Shown: positions 24,557 through 33,649 of the stretch, one piece after another | How positions within the stretch are numbered: the first letter of the stretch is position 1 | Layout: the number at the start of each line of letters is the position of its first letter | Assembly: GCF_900109095.1 (NCBI RefSeq) | Contig: NZ_FNYZ01000013.1 | Location: 1-64,000 of the forward strand | Origin: Sphingobium sp. AP50 | GTDB taxonomy: Bacteria > Pseudomonadota > Alphaproteobacteria > Sphingomonadales > Sphingomonadaceae | DNA length: 64,000 nucleotides | Direction of reading: 5' to 3' | The notes under the pieces: generated by a model | What the model was told of the DNA's origin: nothing | Seen by the model: the letters and a program-made list of their open reading frames with translations, nothing else | Databases searched by the model: none | Position numbers and translations under genes: made by a program

Positions 24557-25849
24557 ATGTCATCACTTGACGTGAGCCGTGGCGTCTGCGCGCTCGTTCC
24601 CGGGTTGCAGCACTGGCTCGAGAATGCGCTTTATGCGGTACGGATCGTGGATGCCGCAAGCCCGCGCGAAAAGGATAGTCGCCGGGTTCTCCTGGCGACG
24701 GAGATCGGCCATGCCACCCATCGCGACATTTTGATCAACCTGATCGACGGTGCCCCGTCTCTGGTTGTGGCCGCCAATGGCCTGCCTGCTCGCGTTGCCT
24801 TCGGGATCGCAGACATGGGCTTTGCCTTTGCCCTGATTGCTGAACTCGCGCGTCCCGCTTCGGTTCCCGCCGTCGGCGACAGCAGCAGCGCCCGTCTGAT
24901 GACGCTGGCCGGTCGCGTTGCCCGCAGCGATGCGACGGTCCTGATCCAGGGCGACACCGGCACCGGCAAGGAAGGCATGGCGCGCTTCCTGCACGCCCAG
25001 TCGGGCCGCAACGGGCATGACTTCATTGCCGTCAATTGCGCGGCCCTGCCCGAAACCATGATGGAAGCGATGCTGTTCGGCCACAAGAAGGGCAGCTTCA
25101 CCGGCGCGTCCAATGCGTCGGAAGGCCTGTTTCAGGCGGCGCATGGTGGCACGCTGCTGCTCGACGAAATCGCCGAACTGCCGCTGGCGCTTCAGGCCAA
25201 GCTGCTGCGCGCCCTGCAGGAAGGCGAAGTGCTGCCGGTCGGCGCGACTCACCCGGTGCCGGTCAATGTGCGCGTCATCGCCGCCTGCAACCGCAACCTG
25301 GCCGAGGAAGTTGCCGCTGGCCGCTTCCGCGAAGATCTCTACTGGCGCCTGAACGTCATGCCGCTGGAACTGCGCCCGCTGGCCGAGCGCCGTGGCGACA
25401 TCAGCGCCATCGCCGCCGCCATGCTGCTGCGCTTGCAGGATATGGGCAAGGGTGGGTTCGTGTGGCCGACCGCCGCTGCGCTGGACAAGATGAGTGCGCA
25501 TGGCTGGCCGGGCAATGCTCGCGAACTGGGCAATGTGCTTCAGCGCGCGCTTGTGCTGCGCGACGGCGACCGGATCGAGGCGGACGACCTGCATCTGGGT
25601 TCGGCACCGCAGATCGTGGTGCTGCCGGTTCAGGCACCCGCGCAGCCGATCGTCGCGCCGGTCGAACTGATCGCGCCCGTCGAGCCGATCCGCCTGCGCG
25701 ATGTCGCCCGCCACTCCAAGCTGGAAGCGATCCGCACTGCCCTGCGCGAAACGGACGGTCATCGCGCCGCCGCCGCCCGCAAGCTGGGCATTTCCGAACG
25801 TACGCTGCGCTATCGGCTCGCCGAGATGCGCGAGCTGGCTGCGGCTTGA
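24557..25849 (+). CDS. Sigma-54-dependent flagellar activator (FlbD/FleQ-like)
   Basis: The 430-aa protein has an N-terminal region (about 1-105) with no recognisable receiver aspartate, then an AAA+ sigma-54 interaction domain: Walker A GDTGTGKE at 132-139, the GSFTGA loop that contacts sigma-54 at 179-184 and Walker B LLLDEI at 200-205. A Fis-type helix-turn-helix ends the protein ([19 protein letters not shown]). It heads the fliEFGHIJKL run and is the obvious activator for the four sigma-54 sites in the window. ATG 24557 is preferred over an in-frame TTG at 24551. RpoN itself is not in the window. Confidence 0.9.
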   Translation: MSSLDVSRGVCALVPGLQHWLENALYAVRIVDAASPREKDSRRVLLATEIGHATHRDILINLIDGAPSLVVAANGLPARVAFGIADMGFAFALIAELARPASVPAVGDSSSARLMTLAGRVARSDATVLIQGDTGTGKEGMARFLHAQSGRNGHDFIAVNCAALPETMMEAMLFGHKKGSFTGASNASEGLFQAAHGGTLLLDEIAELPLALQAKLLRALQEGEVLPVGATHPVPVNVRVIAACNRNLAEEVAAGRFREDLYWRLNVMPLELRPLAERRGDISAIAAAMLLRLQDMGKGGFVWPTAAALDKMSAHGWPGNARELGNVLQRALVLRDGDRIEADDLHLGSAPQIVVLPVQAPAQPIVAPVELIAPVEPIRLRDVARHSKLEAIRTALRETDGHRAAAARKLGISERTLRYRLAEMRELAAA

Positions 25850-25863
25850 GGGGAAGATAGGGC

Positions 25864-26223
25864 ATGACCGGAATTTCTCCCACCGACAGCGTGATGGCGA
25901 TCCGCAACGCCATCCTGCAAAAAAATGCAGCGCTGCGCGACGTTTCCTCGACCGGCAATGTCGGCGGGGCGAATGGCGCCGCCGCCACGCAGGGCACGCA
26001 GCCCGGCGGTTTTACCGAAGCGCTCAACAGCGCGCTCAATCAAGTCAACGGCCTGCAAAATCAGGCCGGCGAAGCTGCCGCCGCGTTCGAGCGCGGGGAA
26101 ACCACGGATATCGCCGCCGTCATGCTGGCCAAGCAGCAGGCGTCGGTCAGTTTCGAGGCGACCCTGCAAGTCCGCAATAAACTCCTGTCCGCCTATAAGG
26201 ACATTATGAGCATGCCGGTCTAA
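25864..26223 (+). CDS. fliE: Flagellar MS ring-rod junction protein FliE
   Basis: The 119-aa protein links FliF to the proximal rod. The C-terminal FliE core is clear: TTDIAAVMLAKQQASVSFEA followed by TLQVRNKLLSAYKDIMSMPV, the usual ending. It lies 14 bp after the activator gene with GAGGGGAAG upstream and only 3 bp before fliF. Confidence 0.93.
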   Translation: MTGISPTDSVMAIRNAILQKNAALRDVSSTGNVGGANGAAATQGTQPGGFTEALNSALNQVNGLQNQAGEAAAAFERGETTDIAAVMLAKQQASVSFEATLQVRNKLLSAYKDIMSMPV

Positions 26224-26226
26224 ACC

Positions 26227-27996
26227 ATGAGCGAGAACGCACTCAGCACCAATGTCGGCGCCGCAGCGCCTGCTCTGCCCGCCGGCTCGTCCTTCGGAGG
26301 CGGCGCCAAGGGATTCGACGCGCTCAAGGCGCGCTTCACCGGCTTCATCAAGCAACCGGCGGTCGCCAAGAGCCTGCCGCTGCTGGGCCTGCTCGGCACC
26401 GTCGCGGTTGCCGGCATGGCCTGGATGGCGCTGCGCGAACCGCCACAGCGCGACCTGTTCCGTGCCCTGCCGGATGCCGACAAGTCAGCCGTCGCGCAGG
26501 TGCTGGACCAGAGCGGCATCAAATATGATTTCGACAGCAGCGGTGCGATGACCGTTGGCGAAGGCGATTATTTCAAGGCGAAGATGATGCTCGCCGCCCA
26601 AGGCCTGCCCAAGAGCGCGCCCGACGGCAACAGCATGATCGATAGCCTGCCGATGGGCGCCAGCCGCGCGGTCGAGAATGAAAAGCTGCGTTCGGCCCGC
26701 GAAACCGATCTGGCCCGCACGATCGAGGCGATCGACAGCGTCGAAACCGCCAAGGTCCATCTGGCGGTGGAAGCGCCCAGCGTGTTCCTGCGCGACCGGA
26801 CCAAGCCTTCGGCATCGGTGATGCTGCGCCTGTCGCAGGGTCGCAGCCTGACGGATGCGCAGGTCAGCGCGATCGTCCACCTCGTCGCCTCGTCCATTCC
26901 GGAGCTTAATCCGGAGGATATTTCGGTGGTCGACCAGAATGGCCGGCTGCTCAGCAATAATGATGGCAATGCCGCCGACGACCGCCAACTCGCCATTCAG
27001 GGCAAGATGGAGGATCGCTATCGCCAGTCGGTGATCGCGCTGCTGACGCCGATTTTGGGCGACGGCAATTTTTCCACCGAAGTCCATGCCGAACTGAACT
27101 TTGCCGAACGTCAGGCCACCCGCGAAACCTATCCGCAGGATGAAGCCCGGCTGCGCACCGAACAGGGCACCTGGGCATCGGACCCGCGTGGTCAGGGCAC
27201 GGGTGAAGCCAGCGGCATTCCCGGCGCGATCAGCAATCAGGCGCCGGTCAACCCCACCGTCACCCAGACCAATCCCAATGGTCAGGCGGTGCAGCAGGGT
27301 CAGACCGCGCAGCAGCAGCCCGGCACGCCGCCCAACCCGCTGATGAAGACCGAAGAAACTTTCAACCGCAGCTTCGAACTGGGCCGGGAAGTGTCCGTTA
27401 CCAAGGATGCGATCGGCACCGTCAAGCGCCTGTCGGTCGCGGTTGCGCTCGACAATGGCGCGGATGGCAAGCCGCGCTCGGCACAGGAAATCGCCGCTCT
27501 GGAAGCGCTGGTGAAGGGCGCGGTCGGTTTCGACCAGACGCGCGGCGACGTGGTGGCGCTTTCGTCGCGTAGCTTCGTCAAGCCGCAGGAAGCGGTCGCC
27601 CCCTGGTATGAAGCGGACTGGATGTCGCCGCTGGTGCGCAATGTGTCCGCGCTGCTGGTCGTCCTGCTGCTGGTCTTCGGCATTGGCCGCCCGCTGCTCA
27701 AGCGCCGCGCTGCGCCGCAGGTGCCTGCCGCGCTGACGGACGCTGCTGCCGGGGCCAATGGCGCCAATGGCGAACGCATCGGTCTGGAGATTTCGGGCGA
27801 ACTGAACAAGCAGGCAGTCGTTGCAGGCCCGGCCGATCCGGACGCCCCGGTCACGCTCGACATGATTTCTTCCACCTATGACTATGTCCAGCGCGCCGAC
27901 CTGATCCGCAATTTCGTAAAGCAGGACCCTGATCGTGCCGCGCTGGTCGTCCGCGACCTGCTGCGCGACGCAAAGAAGGAAAAGGAAAATGCCTGA
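26227..27996 (+). CDS. fliF: Flagellar MS-ring protein FliF
   Basis: The 589-aa protein has two transmembrane segments (about 46-64 and 470-492) around a large periplasmic region. Ring-building motifs include GDYFKAKMMLAAQGLPKSAP and NEKLRSARETDLARTIEAID (residues about 115-165). The C-terminal cytoplasmic tail binds FliG. The length is normal (about 560 aa). It overlaps fliG by 8 bp. Confidence 0.96.
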   Translation: MSENALSTNVGAAAPALPAGSSFGGGAKGFDALKARFTGFIKQPAVAKSLPLLGLLGTVAVAGMAWMALREPPQRDLFRALPDADKSAVAQVLDQSGIKYDFDSSGAMTVGEGDYFKAKMMLAAQGLPKSAPDGNSMIDSLPMGASRAVENEKLRSARETDLARTIEAIDSVETAKVHLAVEAPSVFLRDRTKPSASVMLRLSQGRSLTDAQVSAIVHLVASSIPELNPEDISVVDQNGRLLSNNDGNAADDRQLAIQGKMEDRYRQSVIALLTPILGDGNFSTEVHAELNFAERQATRETYPQDEARLRTEQGTWASDPRGQGTGEASGIPGAISNQAPVNPTVTQTNPNGQAVQQGQTAQQQPGTPPNPLMKTEETFNRSFELGREVSVTKDAIGTVKRLSVAVALDNGADGKPRSAQEIAALEALVKGAVGFDQTRGDVVALSSRSFVKPQEAVAPWYEADWMSPLVRNVSALLVVLLLVFGIGRPLLKRRAAPQVPAALTDAAAGANGANGERIGLEISGELNKQAVVAGPADPDAPVTLDMISSTYDYVQRADLIRNFVKQDPDRAALVVRDLLRDAKKEKENA

Positions 27997-29005
27997 GATC
28001 GTCCCCGGCCGTCCCGAGGCGCTCAAGGGCAGCGCCGCCGCCGCCGTCCTGCTGATGCTGTTCAACGAGGATGAGGCCGCCCAGATCCTGTCGCGACTGG
28101 AGCCGGAAGAAGTCCGCCAGCTTGGCTATGCCATGTATGACGTGCAGGATGTCGACCCGGAAGAAGTGAACGAGGCGCTCGATCATTTCGTGACCAAGGC
28201 GAAGAAGCGCACCACCATCGGCTATGGCGCGACCCGCCATATTCGTGGGGCCATGACCAAGGCGCTGGGCGAGGAACGCGCGGAAACCATCCTGGCGCGC
28301 ATCACGCCGCCGACCCGCTCCACCCAGCTGGAAATGCTGAAGTGGATGGATGCCAAGGAAATCGCGGTCCTGATCGAATCGGAGCATCCGCAGATCATGG
28401 CGATCGTCCTGGCGCATCTGGAAGCGCCGGTCGCCGCCGACGTGCTGCAATTGCTGCCGTCCGAATATCAGGAAGAGATCGTCTATCGCATCGCCACGCT
28501 CGGCCCGGTGTCGAATGAGGCGCTGGAGGATCTGGAGCAGTTGCTGTTGCGCGGTCCGGTCAGCAAGCAGGGTGCGGCGTCGCAGCGCGGCGGCACGGTC
28601 GAAGCAGCTGCGATCATGAACAATGTCCGCAAGGATAATGAGCAGCGGATCATGAAGGCCGTCGCCAAGCGCGACAAGATGATCGCCCAGACCATCGAAG
28701 AGGAAATGTTCGTCTTCGATAACCTGATCGACATGGACGACAAGAATCTGGGCACGCTGATGCGCACGGTCGACAGTCAGGTGCTGGTGGTGGCGCTCAA
28801 GGGCACGACCGACATGCTGAAGGGCAAGATCTTCAGCTGCATGTCCGCCCGCGCCGCGCAGGCGATTGCCGACGAGATCGAGGAACGCGGGCCGATCCGC
28901 CTGGCCGAAGTGATCGACGCGCAGAAGCTGATCATCGCCACCGCGCGTCGCATGGCCGACGCCGGCACCATCATGCTCGGCGGGAAGGGCAACGACTTTG
29001 TCTAA
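27989..29005 (+). CDS. fliG: Flagellar motor switch protein FliG
   Basis: The 338-aa rotor protein transmits stator torque. The N-terminal domain binds FliF, the middle domain carries LIESEHPQIMAIVLAHLEAP with an EHPQ motif, and the C-terminal torque helix includes MFVFDNLIDMDDKNLGTLMR. ATG 27989 overlaps the fliF stop and is chosen because an upstream in-frame start would run 60 bp into fliF. Confidence 0.96.
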   Translation: MPEIVPGRPEALKGSAAAAVLLMLFNEDEAAQILSRLEPEEVRQLGYAMYDVQDVDPEEVNEALDHFVTKAKKRTTIGYGATRHIRGAMTKALGEERAETILARITPPTRSTQLEMLKWMDAKEIAVLIESEHPQIMAIVLAHLEAPVAADVLQLLPSEYQEEIVYRIATLGPVSNEALEDLEQLLLRGPVSKQGAASQRGGTVEAAAIMNNVRKDNEQRIMKAVAKRDKMIAQTIEEEMFVFDNLIDMDDKNLGTLMRTVDSQVLVVALKGTTDMLKGKIFSCMSARAAQAIADEIEERGPIRLAEVIDAQKLIIATARRMADAGTIMLGGKGNDFV

Positions 29006-29657
29006 GATTTGGGGTGCCGAAGCGGTTCAGGATTTTGCGCCGGTTGCGGTCGCCGGATTTCGCCCGGCCGAAAGCAGCGGTTTTCGTAGCCTCTACACCG
29101 CGCTGCCCGCGCAGCAGACCGCCACGGTCCGCGCCGCGATGGAAGCGGCGATGGAGGAAGAAGACCCCAATGCCGGCATCGACCTGATGGAGGAGGCACG
29201 CATGGAGGCCTTCACCCAGGGGTTTGACGAAGGATCGCGGGTCACGGCGCAGGCCTATGCCGCCGACGCTGAAACGCGCAATCGCCTGACCGAGGCGCTG
29301 GAACTGCTGGCACCCGCGCCCAGCGGCATGCTGTCCACCATGCTCTCCGCTACTGTGGTTCGGCTGGTCGAACAGATTGTCGGTGAAGTCGAAATCGATA
29401 TGGAGCGGCTGCTACAGCGCTGCGACACCGTCGCCGCCTTCATCGAGAGCAATCAGGACAAGAGCGCCCTGCATCTGCATCCCGATGATGCGGATTTGCT
29501 GAAGAATGAAGCGATCGGTGTGCCGATGATTGCGGACAAGAGCATGCAGCGTGGCTGCGTGCGGCTGGAAACCGCCGACGGCTGGGTCGAGGATGGTCCG
29601 GATGTGCGGCTGTCGCGCCTGCGGTCGTTGATGGACGACATGGAGGGCAAGGCATGA
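28998..29657 (+). CDS. fliH: Flagellar export apparatus regulator FliH
   Basis: The 219-aa protein holds the ATPase FliI in check and links it to the C-ring. It has an acidic Ala/Glu-rich N-terminal half, a helical middle (EARMEAFTQGFDEGSRVTAQ) and a C-terminal FliH domain (LHLHPDDADLLKNEA and GCVRLETADGWVEDGPDVRL). TTG 28998 overlaps the fliG stop. Position between fliG and fliI confirms the call. Confidence 0.85.
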   Translation: MSKIWGAEAVQDFAPVAVAGFRPAESSGFRSLYTALPAQQTATVRAAMEAAMEEEDPNAGIDLMEEARMEAFTQGFDEGSRVTAQAYAADAETRNRLTEALELLAPAPSGMLSTMLSATVVRLVEQIVGEVEIDMERLLQRCDTVAAFIESNQDKSALHLHPDDADLLKNEAIGVPMIADKSMQRGCVRLETADGWVEDGPDVRLSRLRSLMDDMEGKA

Positions 29658-30982
29658 TCCGCGCTGCGCTGGCGCAGGCGGAAACGCTGTTCGATCATCT
29701 TCAGGTGCAGAACCGCCAGCCGCGCCATGTGGGTCGGCTGGTCAGCCATGATGCGGGCATGCTGGAAGTCACCGGCTTCCGCCGTCCGATCGGTTCGGGC
29801 GCGCGTGTGCTGGCAAGTGATGGATCGGTCTGCCGCGCCGAAGTTGTCGGTTTTCGCGGTGATCGCACCCTGCTGGTGCCGCTGGACGCCGACGCGCCGC
29901 TGGAAAATGGCATTCGTGTGGAGCCGGACAGTCAGGCGAACATGGTGCAAGTTGGCGACGGGCTGATCGGCCGGGTGGTCGACGCCATGGGCCAGCCGCT
30001 CGATCGCAAGGGGCCGATCATCGCTGGCGGCACCTGGCCGCTCAATGGCGTGAAGGGCAATGTGCTCGATCGTGGCCGCGTCACCGAGCCCTTCGATCTG
30101 GGGGTGCGCGCGGTCAACGCGCTGCTCACCGCCGGGCGCGGGCAGCGTATTGCCATCATCGCGGGCTCGGGCGTCGGCAAGTCCGTGCTGATGGGCCAGA
30201 TGATTGCGGGCGCCGAAGCGGACATCGTCGTCGTCGGCCTGATCGGCGAACGTGGCCGCGAAGTGAGCGATTTTCTGGAAACCAAGCTGAAGCATGCGAT
30301 GCACAAGAGCATCGTCGTTGCGGTGCCGGCCGATCATCCGCCGGTGCTGCGCCTGCGCGCCGCCGCGCGCGCGACCGCCATCGCCGAATATTATCGTGCC
30401 CGTGGCAAGAAGGTGCTGCTGCTGATCGACAGCCTGACCCGTTGCGCCCATGCGCAGCGCGAAATCGGGCTGGCACTGGGTGAGCCGCCGGCGATGAAGG
30501 GCTATCCGCCCTCGGCGCTGGCGCTGATCCCGCGTCTGGTGGAGCGCGCCGGTGTCGATTCGCGTAGCGGCGGATCGATCACCGCGCTCTATACCGTGCT
30601 GGCCGATGGCGACGATACCGACGATCCGATCGTCGACGCCGCCCGCGCCATTGTCGACGGGCATTTCGTGCTCTCGCGCAGCCTGTCTGAACAGGCGATC
30701 TTCCCGGCGATCGATATCGGCAAGTCGCTCTCGCGCGTCATGGCGGACGTGGTGCCGGACGACCATCGTATTGCCGCAGCGGGCTATCGCCGCCTGTGGG
30801 CCGCCTATGAGGAAAATCGCGACCTGATCCTGATGGGCGCCTATCGCCCCGGCAATGATCCGGTGATCGATGAGGCCGTCCGTCGTCGGCAGGAGATTCT
30901 GGATTTCATCCGGCAGGATCAGAAGAGCCGCATCGACCTTGACACCAGCGCCGCTGCGCTGATTGCCGGGTTCGGCGCATGA
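29654..30982 (+). CDS. fliI: Flagellar export ATPase FliI
   Basis: The 442-aa protein is related to the F1 beta subunit and energises export. Walker A is AGSGVGKS at residues 170-177, with the conserved GLIGERGREV after it and Walker B VLLLIDSLTR near 253-262. It overlaps both fliH and fliJ by 4 bp. Confidence 0.96.
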   Translation: MIRAALAQAETLFDHLQVQNRQPRHVGRLVSHDAGMLEVTGFRRPIGSGARVLASDGSVCRAEVVGFRGDRTLLVPLDADAPLENGIRVEPDSQANMVQVGDGLIGRVVDAMGQPLDRKGPIIAGGTWPLNGVKGNVLDRGRVTEPFDLGVRAVNALLTAGRGQRIAIIAGSGVGKSVLMGQMIAGAEADIVVVGLIGERGREVSDFLETKLKHAMHKSIVVAVPADHPPVLRLRAAARATAIAEYYRARGKKVLLLIDSLTRCAHAQREIGLALGEPPAMKGYPPSALALIPRLVERAGVDSRSGGSITALYTVLADGDDTDDPIVDAARAIVDGHFVLSRSLSEQAIFPAIDIGKSLSRVMADVVPDDHRIAAAGYRRLWAAYEENRDLILMGAYRPGNDPVIDEAVRRRQEILDFIRQDQKSRIDLDTSAAALIAGFGA

Positions 30983-31407
30983 AGGGGCTGGTCGGACGCC
31001 GCCAGCGCGTATTGCGCGTGCGCCATGTCCAGCACGCCATGGCCGTGGCCGAAACGGCGCGCGCACGGGACGAGGCCAATGGCATCGCCTATAATATCGA
31101 ACGCCTCGGCAAGGTTCGCAAGGAACTGTTCGAGACGGAAGGGCTGGCGAACGGCGCATCCTTCGCGGCGATGCAGGAACTGGCGACCCGGCTGGAACAG
31201 GCCGGACGGCAGCTGGATGGTGCATTGTATGACGCGAAGAAGAAGGTCGAGGCGCATGAAGGCCTGACCATCGCCGCCAATCGCGAGAAGGAAATCGCCA
31301 GCCGCCTGAAGGAACGCGCCCGCGCGGAACTGGAGGAATGGCGCGAGAACAAGCTGGCGGCGCTGCCACGCTATCGCCGGATGCAAAGGTCGCAGGACAA
31401 CGGATAA
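30979..31407 (+). CDS. fliJ: Flagellar export protein FliJ
   Basis: The 142-aa protein is almost entirely an antiparallel coiled coil, rich in Ala, Glu, Lys and Arg, as expected for FliJ, which inserts in the FliI ring and contacts FlhA. Sequence conservation is low in this family. Position, size and the ATGA/TAATG overlaps with fliI and fliK support the call. Confidence 0.82.
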   Translation: MKGLVGRRQRVLRVRHVQHAMAVAETARARDEANGIAYNIERLGKVRKELFETEGLANGASFAAMQELATRLEQAGRQLDGALYDAKKKVEAHEGLTIAANREKEIASRLKERARAELEEWRENKLAALPRYRRMQRSQDNG

Positions 31408-32846
31408 TGACCTTATTGACCAGCCTGCGGGCGAAACTCTTTCCTGCCGCGACGCGGACGGGGGCGGCCGGTGCCACCGGCGCACCTACGTCGGCCTCAA
31501 GCGATTTTGCCGGGATGATGCGCAAGGCAGATACGCGATCGAGTGACGCCGAAACGCAGCCGAAGTCTTCCGCCCCGACCGTCGCGAGCGAGGCTAAGCC
31601 GACGCAGGATGTGGCGGTTGCGCTGGCATCCCGGCCCGGTGCGATCGTTGCGCCTGCCGAAGAGATGCCGGTTCCTACAACGGCAAAGCCGGTCGTCGCA
31701 AAAGAGGCGGCGGCTTTGCCTGACATGGCGGCTGCTCTGCCGGTGGAAGCAGACGAGGATGTTGCGCCGACGGATGACGATGCTGAGGTCGCGACGACGG
31801 ATGCGGCTGCGGATGATGATGCGCAGGCGCCGGTAGCGCCTGCCCCGACGCCGCCCACCCAACCGGCGATGGTGGCAAATATCCCGCAGGGGGTGGTGGC
31901 ATCTGCATCACCCGCTGAAACTGCGCAAGGGCGAGAGGCGAACGCCGCACCCGTCGCAGCACAACCGCCGATCCCGGCCCAGACGCCGATCCCAGCCCAG
32001 ACGGCTGAAGCCAAGGAACCGGCCAAGGCGGGCAAGTTCGAGCCGCTGTCGCTGTTGCAGATGGTGCGCGATCACATGACCGTTCGGTCGCCGCGCGCGA
32101 AGGAGAGCGCTGCGAACGATATAGTGGCAGCGAGCGGATCGGCCGATCCTGATGCTTCCGCCGCTGCCATACTCTCCGTCCCGACCCAGGGCGGCACGGC
32201 TGCACCGGTCGCGACTGCCGCGCCACAAGCGACGTTGGCCCAGCCCACGGCCACCATGCCGACCGTCGACCTGTCCGCCAGCCTTGGCGCGCAGGTGGTC
32301 GACATGGGCGTATCGGGCCAGTGGATCGATGGGCTGGCGCGCGACATTGCCGGGCTGTCGGCCAATGGCGCGCAGGGGCGCTTCCAGATCAACGCCCATC
32401 AGTTGGGGCCTGTTCAGGTCGATATCCGTCAGGGCAGTGACGGCGCCGCCGTCAGCCTGACAGTCGCGACCGAAGTGGCGGAACTGGCGCTGCGGCAGGA
32501 TAGCGACCGGCTGAAACTGGACGCAGGCCTGTCTGCCGTGCGGATCAGCGAAGTGAAGGTGGAGCGTGCGCCGCATGTCGCGGAGACTGCGCGGGCTGAC
32601 TCCACCGGCAACCAGACATCGTCCCAGCAACAGCAGGGCCAGCAACAGGGGCAGACGGCTGGTTGGCAAGGTCAGGGCCAAGGTCAGGGGATGGGGCAAT
32701 CCTCCGCCCAGTCGCATATGCAGGGCAGGGGACAATCGCGCGAAAATATTGCGTCCGATCATAAAGGAAGCAGCGACGCGGTCGTTCTTAACCATGAACA
32801 GGCCGCCGACATGTCCGGCGACTTGCCGCGCGCACGCTTTGCGTGA
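31407..32846 (+). CDS. fliK: Flagellar hook-length control protein FliK
   Basis: The 479-aa secreted molecular ruler has an Ala/Pro/Thr-rich ruler region over about residues 10-230. A folded FliK C-terminal core follows (about 300-400: LARDIAGLSANGAQGRFQIN, then HQLGPVQVDIRQGSDGAAVS and QDSDRLKLDAGLSAVRISEV). A tail of about 50 residues is dominated by Gln and Gly. ATG 31407 overlaps the fliJ stop as TAATG, which fixes the start. Confidence 0.88.
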   Translation: MTLLTSLRAKLFPAATRTGAAGATGAPTSASSDFAGMMRKADTRSSDAETQPKSSAPTVASEAKPTQDVAVALASRPGAIVAPAEEMPVPTTAKPVVAKEAAALPDMAAALPVEADEDVAPTDDDAEVATTDAAADDDAQAPVAPAPTPPTQPAMVANIPQGVVASASPAETAQGREANAAPVAAQPPIPAQTPIPAQTAEAKEPAKAGKFEPLSLLQMVRDHMTVRSPRAKESAANDIVAASGSADPDASAAAILSVPTQGGTAAPVATAAPQATLAQPTATMPTVDLSASLGAQVVDMGVSGQWIDGLARDIAGLSANGAQGRFQINAHQLGPVQVDIRQGSDGAAVSLTVATEVAELALRQDSDRLKLDAGLSAVRISEVKVERAPHVAETARADSTGNQTSSQQQQGQQQGQTAGWQGQGQGQGMGQSSAQSHMQGRGQSRENIASDHKGSSDAVVLNHEQAADMSGDLPRARFA

Positions 32847-32873
32847 CGGACGCTTTCCTGGGGGAACCATGCA

Positions 32874-33539
32874 ATGAGCGATGAGCCGAAGGCCAAGAAG
32901 AAAAAAGGCGGGGGCATGAAGATGATCCTGCTGCTGGTCGCCGGTGTCGTTCTGGGCGGTGCGGGCGCAGCAGGTGGCCTTTATGCTGCCGGCTTCTTCA
33001 GCCCGAAGGCCGAAGGCCCGAAGGAAGATCCCAACAAGCCCGTGCTGGTTCTGGCCGGTGAGGATGCGCAGGCGATCGCCACCGCCCATGGCTGGGCCGG
33101 TGAAGGTGGCGGCGGTGGTGGCGAAGGCGGCGGCCATGCTGCTGGCGGCGATCATGTCGTGTCTGCGGGCCATGCGCCCGGCAAGGGCATCGACCTGCCC
33201 ACGCCTGCCAATCCGTCCGCCTATCAGGCGACCTATTTCCAGCTTCAGGCGCCCTTCACGTCCAACATGTCGGACACGGACGCCTTCGCCCAGATCACCG
33301 TCGCAGTATCGACCTATTATGACTATCGGGTGATTGCCGCGATCAAGCAGCATGAAATGCCGATCCGCAGCCAGGTGCTGATGATGCTGGCGCAGCAGCC
33401 GCAGGAAGTGCTCGACACGCCGCAGGGCAAGCAGATGCTCCAGAAGAAAATTCGCGATATCGTAAACGCGGTTCTGAAGGAAAAGACCGGCTATGGCGGC
33501 GTCGATAACGTCTATTTCACGAACTTCGTGATCCAGTAA
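32874..33539 (+). CDS. fliL: Flagellar basal-body protein FliL
   Basis: The 221-aa stator-associated inner-membrane protein has a short Lys-rich tail (SDEPKAKKKKGGG), one transmembrane helix (about 15-36), a Gly/Glu/His-rich linker (about residues 77-105), and a periplasmic FliL domain (FQLQAPFTSNMSDTDAFAQI to the terminal YFTNFVIQ). The linker is longer and more Gly/His-rich than is usual. GGGGGAACC lies upstream of the ATG. Confidence 0.9.
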   Translation: MSDEPKAKKKKGGGMKMILLLVAGVVLGGAGAAGGLYAAGFFSPKAEGPKEDPNKPVLVLAGEDAQAIATAHGWAGEGGGGGGEGGGHAAGGDHVVSAGHAPGKGIDLPTPANPSAYQATYFQLQAPFTSNMSDTDAFAQITVAVSTYYDYRVIAAIKQHEMPIRSQVLMMLAQQPQEVLDTPQGKQMLQKKIRDIVNAVLKEKTGYGGVDNVYFTNFVIQ

Positions 33540-33561
33540 GCCAGCCCGCAACCGGGGGCTA

Positions 33562-33576
33562 TTAACCTGAATTTTA
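33562..33576 (+). promoter_or_regulatory. CtrA-like box upstream of fliM
   Basis: TTAA-N7-TTTA matches 7 of 8 bases of TTAA-N7-TTAA in the 110-bp gap before fliM, the only sizeable gap in the plus-strand fli run before this point. It suggests a separate promoter for fliMNOPQR-flhB. No sigma-54 or sigma-28 site was found here. Confidence 0.4.
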
Positions 33577-33606
33577 CCATTTTCGTTATTTATGGTCCTG
33601 CCTGAA

Positions 33607-33632
33607 CAGGGTCGGGATATCCCCTGACCCTG
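33607..33632 (+). promoter_or_regulatory. Hairpin in the fliM leader
   Basis: A 7-bp stem CAGGGTC/GACCCTG encloses a smaller GGG-ATAT-CCC stem. It ends 17 bp before the fliM ATG and just upstream of its AGGGGA ribosome site. No U-run follows. It may shape the leader or the fliL 3' end. Confidence 0.4.
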
Positions 33633-33649
33633 CGCGGCAGGGGACCAAG

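Noticed and set aside
29453..32035. An 860-residue open frame on the minus strand across fliH-fliI-fliJ-fliK
   Set aside because: It is the antisense shadow of four well-supported overlapping plus-strand flagellar genes; its product is low-complexity and matches no family. High GC and codon bias keep such frames open.
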